Assembly: GCA_018435055.1 (NCBI GenBank)
Contig: JAHDOA010000017.1
Location: forward strand, 1-64,000
Origin: Pelotomaculum sp.
Lineage (GTDB): Bacteria; Bacillota; Desulfotomaculia; Desulfotomaculales; Pelotomaculaceae
Length of the DNA: 64,000 bases
Direction: 5' to 3'
Shown here: one piece after another, positions 53,280 to 60,234 of the stretch
Layout: each line of letters opens with the position of its first letter
Position numbering within the stretch: position 1 is the stretch's first letter
The notes under the pieces: model-generated
Told to the model about the DNA's origin: nothing
The model's input: the letters and a program-made list of their open reading frames with translations, nothing else
Database searches by the model: none
Program-made: the position numbers and the translations under genes

Positions 53280-53729
53280 TTATCGACATTGATCCCTTCC
53301 GGCCTTTATCTTATTTATTAATTCCATTATTTGAAATTCCGAATACTTTCTCGGTTGACTACCTTCCTCCCATTCTTTTATGGTACCTCTGTTTACTCCT
53401 AGCAATGAAGCAAGTTCTCTCCTGGAAAGTCCCATTTCAAACCTTGATCTTTTGAGTTTAGCTGCAAAGGAATAGCTATCCAATTCAGCGAATATGTATT
53501 TTGGGCTTACATCTAATTCTTTACATATGTTCTTTATCTTATCTGGATGGTTCTCGATTTCACCAAGGTCCTTTTCCCAGCGTCCGAGTGTAACCTCACT
53601 GACTTTTATTAACTTTGCAAGGTCTTTTATCGTTAATCCTTTATCTAACCTCGCTTGTTTCAGCCTTCCCCCCACATTTGATAGATCGGCTTCCTGTACA
53701 AGTTTATAAGTCACCTCAAATGATATCAT
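53280..53729 (-). CDS. double XRE-domain transcriptional regulator
   Basis: 149 residues with two Cro/CI helix-turn-helix domains: VGGRLKQARLDKGLTIKDLA with KLIKVSEVTLGRWEKD, and FAAKLKRSRFEMGLSRRELA with SLLGVNRGTIKEWEEG. No sensor domain. The ATG lies inside a perfect palindrome AAATGATATCATTT (53718-53731), a likely autoregulatory site, and no clear ribosome binding site precedes it. A remnant of its start follows the hydrogenase genes at 27178-27270. Confidence 0.82.
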   Translation of the reverse strand: MISFEVTYKLVQEADLSNVGGRLKQARLDKGLTIKDLAKLIKVSEVTLGRWEKDLGEIENHPDKIKNICKELDVSPKYIFAELDSYSFAAKLKRSRFEMGLSRRELASLLGVNRGTIKEWEEGSQPRKYSEFQIMELINKIKAGRDQCR

Positions 53730-53731
53730 TT
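53718..53731. promoter_or_regulatory. palindrome over the start codon of the XRE gene
   Basis: AAATGATATCATTT, a perfect 14-bp palindrome that includes the start codon. Candidate autorepression operator or leaderless start. Confidence 0.4.
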
Positions 53732-53756
53732 CTTGAGTTGGTACTTTGAGTCCGCA

Positions 53757-54263
53757 CGCTTGTCCCTGCGGCTATTTGGGCGATTCATTGCGCGAGTGTA
53801 CGTGCGCTCCTTACCAGGTGCAGCGCTATATCTCCCGCCTCTCCGGCCCGCTCCTGGACCGCATCGACATCTGCATTGAAGTGCCAAGGCTACCTTACGA
53901 AGAAATATCCTCAAGTGTAAAACCGGAGGGTTCAGCGTCGATTAAGAAGCGGGTGGAAACGGCGCGTGGGCGCCAGCGTGAGAGATTTTGCGGCATAGAT
54001 CAAAAAAACGGCCGTCCTTCCCCTTCCTGCAACACCCAAATGAGACCTGGAGAAGTACGCCGCTACTGTAAAATGACCAAACCGGCCCGGAAACTCTTTG
54101 AGTCAGCCTTTAAAAGCTTGCGCTGAGCGCCCGGTCCCACGATAAAATTTTAAAAGTCTCCCGTACCATAGCCGATTTGGAAGGCGCAAAACTTATCGAA
54201 GAATCCCATTTGGCAGAGGCCATCCAGTACCGCTCCCTGGACAGGATTTTTTCAAACCATTAG
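53757..54263 (+). pseudogene. comM fragment with frameshift
   Basis: Matches comM from ALNPCPCGYLGD (18388 in comM) to the stop. Reads CPCGYLGDSLREC, RYISRLSGPLLDRIDICIEV and on to [12 protein letters not shown], where one A of TTTAAAAAGC is missing (near 54111-54116), causing a TGA. Beyond it the frame continues with [17 protein letters not shown] and [14 protein letters not shown]. The final 100 bp are clearly more diverged from comM than the first 350 bp, so this copy is a mosaic. The 5' two thirds of comM are missing. Confidence 0.9.
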
Positions 54264-54435
54264 CAAGTCGTGAAAAATGCTTACTTTACTAATGAGAATT
54301 GTGAGGTACGCTGCAAAGCGTTCCTTTTTTGATCTGCTCCCCGCCTGGCAATTGTCACCTAAATATGGAACTATGAATAAAATGTGGCAGGCATATATCC
54401 TTCCATTATGTGGGGGTAAAATAGGAGGATTGAAA

Positions 54436-55362
54436 ATGTTGTCAAATGAAGACTTTGTTAGACAATCTCTGGATTTAAACCTGTTCTTTCTAAGAATCAT
54501 GAAAGAACATTCCTTCTTTTTAGAAGCAGGCTTCACTCCTGTAAATGCAGACCTGGCCCGTCAGGCAGATGCGTTTAAAACTCAGTTCGAGGCATTGTTA
54601 AAAGAAGTGGTTTTTATTGCTAACGGATTTATCAGTCCGGACGTAGCAACCTCTGGAGAGGTAGTAACCGATTTTACACTTGACGCTGAAAAGGCCACTA
54701 CTTTTTTCACGGGAATTCAACTTGATACCAGCATAACCATGGCGGAGCTTTCTCTGACAAAGGGCGTCCAGCAGTTAAATATGCAACCACTGGTACAACG
54801 AGTCGCTGATATTAACCAGAGAGCCATTGTCCTTTTGCCAGGTTTAATCAATTTAAAGACCATAGTACTGAACAGTATGTTGACTTGCAGAATATTTACG
54901 TTTAACTATCCACTTTTAATAGACCACATACGCAGGGAGGCCATATTATTCCTGGAACTGCTCAATAGATTACAGAACAGGGTTGTCATAGATATCGCCA
55001 GGTTTGCCCTTGAACAAGAATCTTTCTGGAACAGGATTATGGCAGAACATGCGAAATTCATCAGGGGACTCTTAGATCCGACTGAAGAAGCCTTGTTCCA
55101 GACAGCTGATAAATTTGGCAGGGAATTTGATATGCTGACTGCGGAAGCCCTGGCATCACAAAACCAGATCGCACTTTTGCCGCAGGTTACCCAGGAAAGC
55201 CTGACAGAAACCGTGGCGATAAGGAATTTTAAAAGGCAAGGTACGGAAGGCATACTTGCCTGTAAAATAAGATCTATTATCATACCTTTATTGGGTGATC
55301 ACGTTCTTAGGGAGGCTAATCATTACCTGCGATTATTAAAAATATTCAGTACCATTGTTTAA
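54436..55362 (+). CDS. DUF2935 family protein
   Basis: 308-residue helical protein of the DUF2935 family, unknown function, common in spore-forming Firmicutes. Seen: two related halves, each with an acidic/His-containing helix: LFFLRIMKEHSFFLEAGFTP and QESFWNRIMAEHAKFIRGLLDP, a pattern suggesting a ferritin-like metal site (Glu/His). ATG behind AGGAGGATTGAAA. It lies between the frameshifted comM copy and the hydrogenase remnant, i.e. inside the rearranged region. Confidence 0.85.
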   Translation: MLSNEDFVRQSLDLNLFFLRIMKEHSFFLEAGFTPVNADLARQADAFKTQFEALLKEVVFIANGFISPDVATSGEVVTDFTLDAEKATTFFTGIQLDTSITMAELSLTKGVQQLNMQPLVQRVADINQRAIVLLPGLINLKTIVLNSMLTCRIFTFNYPLLIDHIRREAILFLELLNRLQNRVVIDIARFALEQESFWNRIMAEHAKFIRGLLDPTEEALFQTADKFGREFDMLTAEALASQNQIALLPQVTQESLTETVAIRNFKRQGTEGILACKIRSIIIPLLGDHVLREANHYLRLLKIFSTIV

Positions 55363-55420
55363 TGTAAATAAATGAGGCATGCAACGTCCACTCACTTCTT
55401 CGTGGAGGCATGATGTCCCA

Positions 55421-55585
55421 TATTGTTACACTAATGAAAGATTGGCTGAACCAGCTTATACCCGGCCCCCCTTCAATGACATGCTTTTCACTATACTTGG
55501 GCGGATCATCCGCTCTTTTGACCCCTGTCTGGCTTGTGCAACTCATGTCCTGGATGCAAATCACAAAAAGTCGGTAGTTTTGTGA
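55421..55585 (+). pseudogene. internally deleted copy of the hydrogenase large subunit 3' end
   Basis: LMKDWLNQLIPGPP matches residues near 345-360 of the large subunit at 25774, then after a jump of about 210 bp the DNA continues NDMLFTILGRIIRSFDPCLA and CATHVLDANHKKSVVL with a stop. The junction lies in a C-run (CCCCCC/TTC versus CCCCCT), and the two parts are in different frames. About 160 bp, over 90 percent alike to 26797-27175 by eye. Confidence 0.9.
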
Positions 55586-55676
55586 ACAAGAAAAGTTGGC
55601 ATTCCACCTATTTTTTAAAGGCTCTTTATATTGTCGACCTGGACGGCGCAGAGCTTAAACGAGGCGCACCTCGCCC

Positions 55677-55724
55677 GAAGCCATCCAGTATCGCTCCCTG
55701 GACAGGATCCATACAAACTATTAA
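55677..55724 (+). repeat. fifth comM tail: last 16 codons
   Basis: In frame [15 protein letters not shown] and TAA. Begins at the same codon as the copy at 41241-41288. Confidence 0.85.
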
Positions 55725-55999
55725 CATAACATAAAGAGTAATCGGCTTCCTTTATTGTGCCCTGCGCTATATCTTATAATAGTTAGTACCGGCGCCAGCG
55801 AAAAACCGAACTTTTTGAAAAATCGGCTCAAAATTGCAAGGACAACAGCTCTTTACTTTACAATAAATACTGTATATAATAATAAAAAGAAGATATATCA
55901 CTGGTTATTTGAGCTAGACTTATAATTGAACATAAAGATCGGCGGTTACAGAGTAGTCGCCGAATATTTTTTAGCAGTTTATGAAAGGTGGCTTGAGCA
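55725..55999 (+). other. leader of the rnk-like gene
   Basis: No gene seen. TCGGCG (55937) and CGCCGA pair around an 12-base loop followed by ATATTTTTTAG, a possible weak attenuator. AAAGGTGG precedes the ATG at 56000. Confidence 0.4.
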
Positions 56000-56413
56000 A
56001 TGTCAAGACAAATATTCATCACTGAAAAAGACAAAATAAAACTACAGAAACTAATAAATGAGGCTAAAGAATTTCATCCGGGCAACGAAGTATACCTGAG
56101 TAACCTGGAGCGGGAATTAGACCGGGCGCAATTAGTAGCTTCAGAAAAGATCCCTCATAATGTGATTACCATGCACTCAAAGGTATTGTTAAGAGATATA
56201 GACTCCGGTGAAGAAATGACATACACGCTGGTTTATCCCAATGAGGCAAATTTAATGGAAGATAAAATCTCTGTACTGGCCCCTGTGGGTACAGCAATCA
56301 TTGGTTTGCGCGAGAAAGAAGCTATTAACTGGAAAATACCCAGCGGCATGGTCAGACTGGAAGTAAAAAAGATCCTTTATCAGCCGGAGGCAGCGGGCGA
56401 TTTTGACTTGTAA
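56000..56413 (+). CDS. Rnk/GreA-family transcription factor
   Basis: 137 residues with the Rnk arrangement: a short N-terminal coiled coil (KIKLQKLINEAKEFHPGNEVYLSNLERELDRA) and a GreA C-terminal FKBP-like domain (LVYPNEANLMEDKISVLAPVGTAIIGLREKEAINWKIPSG). Such proteins bind RNA polymerase without the long GreA coiled coil, so they do not stimulate transcript cleavage. Monocistronic. Confidence 0.9.
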   Translation: MSRQIFITEKDKIKLQKLINEAKEFHPGNEVYLSNLERELDRAQLVASEKIPHNVITMHSKVLLRDIDSGEEMTYTLVYPNEANLMEDKISVLAPVGTAIIGLREKEAINWKIPSGMVRLEVKKILYQPEAAGDFDL

Positions 56414-56527
56414 AAAAATAGGATTAATAACTTTCATGCTTTTTGACATTACCCTGTTTCCGGATATTGATAGCGTTCCATTTTGGGATGATTGAGATGT
56501 GTCTGCTGTGACTTTTGCATCTGAATC

Positions 56528-56890
56528 CTAGAAGGCGTTTGTGATATGATCCAGCCTGCTTACCCCATCTTCCATATCAAACAAAATGCCAATCACGTCA
56601 AACCGGCAGGTGCTGTCGGTTTTTCCATGTGTGATCAGGTATTGCCAGGCCAACTGCCTGAGTTTATGCTGCTTGCGCTTTGTGACGCTTTCCTGGGGAA
56701 GGCCGTATTCTGCACTGCTGTGTGAACGCACCTCCACGAAGACTATTACCCCCCTGTCCAGCGCTATCAAATCTATTTCACCGATAGCGCAGGTGTAGTT
56801 CCGGCAAATTACCCTGTAACCAATTTTTTTCAGGTACTTAAAAGCCTCTTCTTCTCCTTTTATTCCCAGCCTCTTTCTCCGCACCGTCAT
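56528..56890 (-). CDS. YraN/UPF0102 nuclease-fold protein
   Basis: 120 residues. Seen: GIKGEEEAFKYLKKIGYRVICRN, GEIDLIALDRGVIVFVEVRS (D-ExK core of the restriction-endonuclease fold), and a KRKQHKLRQLAWQYL helix. Holliday-junction-resolvase-like family of unknown role. Start ATG at 56890 overlaps the rnhB stop as ATGA. Confidence 0.9.
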   Translation of the reverse strand: MTVRRKRLGIKGEEEAFKYLKKIGYRVICRNYTCAIGEIDLIALDRGVIVFVEVRSHSSAEYGLPQESVTKRKQHKLRQLAWQYLITHGKTDSTCRFDVIGILFDMEDGVSRLDHITNAF

Positions 56891-57669
56891 AGCTGCAAAC
56901 ACTCCTGCACCGGCCGGTAGCCGGTCCTATGGATCGGGCAGGGCCCATGGGCGGACAGCGCCTGCAAGTGCTCCGCCGTACCGTAGCCTTTATGGCGGTC
57001 AAAGCCGTATTGGGGGTAAAGCTTGTGGAAAGAGTCCATCATACGGTCCCTGGCAACCTTGGCCAGGATCGAGGCCGCTGCTATGGAAGCGCTTAAACCA
57101 TCCCCCGCAATAATTGGCGTCTGCGGGTATGCCAGCTGGTCAATTTTAAAACCGTCCACAAGAAGATGAGCAGGTTTGATAGCTAGCCCTGCAACAGCCC
57201 TGCGCATAGCTTTCAAGGCAGCCTGGTGAATGTTCACGAGAAAAATCTCCTCAACAGATGAGACGCCCACAGACCAGGTCAGGGCAATTTCTTTGATCCG
57301 GACCGCAAGAATTTCCCGTTTGGCGGGGGCCAGTTTTTTTGAATCGTTCAGGTTTATCAGCAGAGCGCCGTCGGGTAGGATTACAGCAGCCGCCACAACC
57401 GGCCCGGCCAGCGGACCCCGGCCTGCCTCGTCCACACCCGCGACGGGATAATATCCCCTGGATTTTAAGTCCTCTTCATATAAAAACATTTTGGCGAGAC
57501 GCTTCATTTCACACGCCATCATGTTCTCTGAGCGTAATAATTTTATGTAAATCTCCCGAACACCCGTCCGTTTGTCTTCCGACAGGGCCAGCCTGAAATT
57601 AGGGTTGACCCCGGCCGGACCCCGGGCTAACTCTTTTATTTGTCCAATGGTTAGTTTAGATAGGTTCAA
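56887..57669 (-). CDS. rnhB: RnhB, ribonuclease HII
   Basis: Removes RNA from DNA-RNA hybrids. Seen: VAGVDEAGRGPLAGPVVAAAVIL, LNDSKKLAPAKRE, VDGFKIDQL, AGDGLSASIAAASILAKVARD and HKGYGTAEHLQALSAHGPCPIHR. 260 aa including the 70-residue N-terminal extension typical of Firmicutes. Confidence 0.96.
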   Translation of the reverse strand: MNLSKLTIGQIKELARGPAGVNPNFRLALSEDKRTGVREIYIKLLRSENMMACEMKRLAKMFLYEEDLKSRGYYPVAGVDEAGRGPLAGPVVAAAVILPDGALLINLNDSKKLAPAKREILAVRIKEIALTWSVGVSSVEEIFLVNIHQAALKAMRRAVAGLAIKPAHLLVDGFKIDQLAYPQTPIIAGDGLSASIAAASILAKVARDRMMDSFHKLYPQYGFDRHKGYGTAEHLQALSAHGPCPIHRTGYRPVQECLQL

Positions 57670-57775
57670 AACAGCTGCCTCCGTATTCCGTTGTAACCCT
57701 TTACTGAATTTAACATAATTTCGACATTAAAATAAAAAGTCCTTGACGAGGCATCATTATAGGAAAAATATTTAA

Positions 57776-57804
57776 TTGACATCTACATATCCGCTTGTTA
57801 TGCT
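57776..57804 (+). promoter_or_regulatory. fdhE promoter
   Basis: TTGACA (57776-57781), exactly 17 bp, TATGCT (57799-57804), 80 bp before the fdhE ATG. A perfect dyad GTATAAACTTTATAC follows at 57838-57852, a possible operator. Confidence 0.7.
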
Positions 57805-57883
57805 CATTTCAGGGAACAAGGACATGCAAACATTATAGTATAAACTTTATACATTATAAAAAGAAAGCAGGCGAAATTTTATA

Positions 57884-58699
57884 ATGCAAACCCCATCAAT
57901 ACAGGAAATGCTGGCAAATTTTCATCAAGAATTTTTGCAGATTACAGTAAAGGCAGACACCGTAACCTTCAACACGCCGGGCGAGGCAATTTTGAGACAA
58001 GCTCAGGAAAAAGCTATTCCACTGGTCAATAAATGTCCACCCAGGGTTAGAGCCGAAGATTTCTTTGCCACCATGAAACAGGTTGCCGGCGTAATTAGAA
58101 ATTTCATGCCCGATTTAGCTGCGGAAACGGATAAGATAGTATCCGCCCTGCCTGTTGATCCTGCTGAACAGGAGAAATTTGCCGCCGGGGCGTTTACGCC
58201 GGGGGTAGATTTATTATCGTATCTAAAAACAGATCCGCCGCCCGAAACCTTTGGCTTTTTATTGAACCACACTATCAAGCCGTTTATGAGGCAGTACGCT
58301 GTCAATGCAAGCAAATACCTCGATACCGGGACCTGGCTGAAAGGTACCTGTCCTGTTTGCGGCGGCAAACCCACCATGGCGCTGCTGGAAAAAGAAAGCA
58401 GCCGCCGTTACTTATATTGCGGTCTTTGTGAAGTGAAATGGCGCTTCCATCGCCTGGGGTGCCCCTATTGTACAAGCTATGAGTCACATTTTTTCACAAT
58501 TGAAGGAATGGAAAAATACAGGGTGTATTATTGTGATCAGTGCCGGGGCTATATTAAAACCATAAACGGGTCCAAAGCAGGTGACAAAGACCCTGATCTC
58601 TTTTGGGAAGATATAAATACAGTACAGTTGGATGTCCTGGCTATGCGGGAAGGTTATGTCAATAGGCAGGTCGAAACGAGGGAAACTGAAAAAAAATAG
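57884..58699 (+). CDS. fdhE: FdhE, formate dehydrogenase accessory protein
   Basis: 271-residue maturation factor that binds the catalytic subunit of exported formate dehydrogenases. Seen: four zinc/iron-binding CxxC motifs, GTCPVCGGKPTMALL, RYLYCGLCEVKWRFHRLGCPYC, and YYCDQCRGYIKTI. N-terminal half helical. Good promoter upstream. Co-directional with tatC and fdhAB. Confidence 0.93.
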   Translation: MQTPSIQEMLANFHQEFLQITVKADTVTFNTPGEAILRQAQEKAIPLVNKCPPRVRAEDFFATMKQVAGVIRNFMPDLAAETDKIVSALPVDPAEQEKFAAGAFTPGVDLLSYLKTDPPPETFGFLLNHTIKPFMRQYAVNASKYLDTGTWLKGTCPVCGGKPTMALLEKESSRRYLYCGLCEVKWRFHRLGCPYCTSYESHFFTIEGMEKYRVYYCDQCRGYIKTINGSKAGDKDPDLFWEDINTVQLDVLAMREGYVNRQVETRETEKK

Positions 58700-58744
58700 T
58701 GGCGCGGGCAGGATACTCAATAACCCAGTGGTAAATTCACTATA

Positions 58745-58816
58745 ATGCTTTTTAAAATCGGTGCAACCAGTTTAATTCTGGTCCCGGCCTTATTTTTAAT
58801 CCCAGTCCACAAATAA
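58745..58816 (+). pseudogene. possible TatA N-terminal remnant
   Basis: A 23-codon frame MLFKIGATSLILVPALFL then IPVHK and TAA, which resembles the membrane helix of TatA (IGxTELILILVIALLLFGP) but stops where the FGP hinge should be. No ribosome binding site. Directly upstream of tatC, where tatA usually lies. Confidence 0.35.
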
Positions 58817-58894
58817 CCGAAGCAGCGAAAATTAATCCCTAGGTATCAGCCGCAGGCTGAGAACCTCCTTTGCTGCTTTTAGAAAGGGTAAGAA

Positions 58895-59668
58895 ATGCCT
58901 AAAAAAACCGACGAAATGCCAGTAATGGAGCACATGGAGGAACTGCGCCGTGTTTTTATAGTATCTATTATCGCTACTATAGCGCTTGCTATTGTCGCTT
59001 ATTTCTTCATCGACCAGATCCTGGCGTTCCTTATGGAACCACTGACCAGGCTTGAACAAAAGGTGAGTTTTCTAGGTGTTACCGAACCGATTTTTGTAAA
59101 ACTCAAGCTGTCGTTTTTCACCGGGTTTTTAGCTGCATTGCCAATCATTTTGTGGCAGATCTGGAGTTTTGTAGTGCCCGCACTCAAAAAGAATGAGAGG
59201 ATAGCCTTTACCACATTTGTGCTGATCTCTTTCCTGTGTTTCATCGGCGGTGTAGCTTTCGGCTTCCTCGGGGTGTTCCGCTACGGCGTTACTTTTTTGC
59301 TTCAGTTCGCCGGTCCCACCTTGGCGCCGATGCTTACGATTGATAAGTATATTTCTTTTACTATCTCTTTTCTTTTACCTTTTGGCATAATCTTTGAATT
59401 GCCTTTAATCAGTTATTTCCTGGCCAGACTTGAGCTTATCAGCTACGCCTTCTTTGCCAAAAACCGGCGTTACGCTATACTTGCGTCCGTGGTCATAGCA
59501 GCTGTGATCACCCCTACACCCGACATCATCACCTGTTTAATAGTCAGCGGCCCCATGTACCTTCTTTTTGAATTCAGCGTTCTTGTGGTTCGTATCACTG
59601 AACGCCGGGTCGCCCGCAGGAAAAAACGGAAGCAGATGGCTGAAATGGCCGACGCGCATCCGCAGTAG
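58895..59668 (+). CDS. tatC: TatC, twin-arginine translocase receptor
   Basis: 257 residues, six membrane helices. Seen: HMEELRRVFIVSIIATIAL, EPIFVKLKLSFFTGFLAALP, FLLPFGIIFELPLISYFLARL, KNRRYAILASVVIAAVITPTPDIITCLIV. Binds the Tat signal of the formate dehydrogenase encoded downstream. No complete tatA is nearby, so it must be elsewhere. Confidence 0.95.
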   Translation: MPKKTDEMPVMEHMEELRRVFIVSIIATIALAIVAYFFIDQILAFLMEPLTRLEQKVSFLGVTEPIFVKLKLSFFTGFLAALPIILWQIWSFVVPALKKNERIAFTTFVLISFLCFIGGVAFGFLGVFRYGVTFLLQFAGPTLAPMLTIDKYISFTISFLLPFGIIFELPLISYFLARLELISYAFFAKNRRYAILASVVIAAVITPTPDIITCLIVSGPMYLLFEFSVLVVRITERRVARRKKRKQMAEMADAHPQ

Positions 59669-60234
59669 CCTTGAGAAAATTTATTTTTAAAAAGATTGAA
59701 ATGACAGGCAGGTGTTTTTAGCCAACATCTTTTCACAAGGCAATGAAAAATATTTTAGCTTATTTGCAGGGATAAGCACACAAATACAGAACTATTTAAC
59801 AGAACTATTTATTAGAAATCCAATAATTAATTATTCTTTTTAACTATTAATAAATTGCTCATACCTTTCAGCACAAAACATGAATGATAGCCAATTATGG
59901 TATAAAACCGTCACGGCTTTCATGAAACAACGGGAGCGACCGCCTGTAAGAAACAGATAACAGCCCGGTGTAGCTTTCGCAATTTTATAGATATAGAAGG
60001 GGGTGAAATTGCAAGTCGGAGTTCCAAGTCTATTTATTTTGAGGGGAAAGGGTAAAATATTTTCTTCAGTATCTTTTCCGCAAAATCTCCGAACCTGGAG
60101 ATCTAAAGTTTTTAAAGCTATGGTTTCCAGGTCGTTAGGGTATGCGGGGAAACCGGTGTGCCTCCCGGACTTGGAAAGGAGATAAAGCGAGATGACTGAA
60201 AACGCGCACTTTTATGTCAAAGGAGGTCAGGTTT
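59669..60234 (+). other. long leader of the formate dehydrogenase operon
   Basis: 566 bp without a convincing gene. It contains hairpins ATCTCCGAACCTGGAGAT (60086-60103) and CCGGTGTGCCTCCCGG (60153-60168) and an AAAGGAGA-ATG (60176-60194) whose 63-codon frame overlaps fdhA out of frame. A Mo/W-cofactor riboswitch would be plausible here but I could not identify the aptamer. Confidence 0.4.

Noticed and set aside
54277-54435. Longer start of the DUF2935 gene
   Set aside because: No ribosome binding site at 54277, while AGGAGG precedes the ATG at 54436 and the family begins there.
59950-60180. Moco riboswitch call
   Set aside because: Hairpins are present but the known aptamer landmarks could not be identified, so it is listed only as a structured leader.
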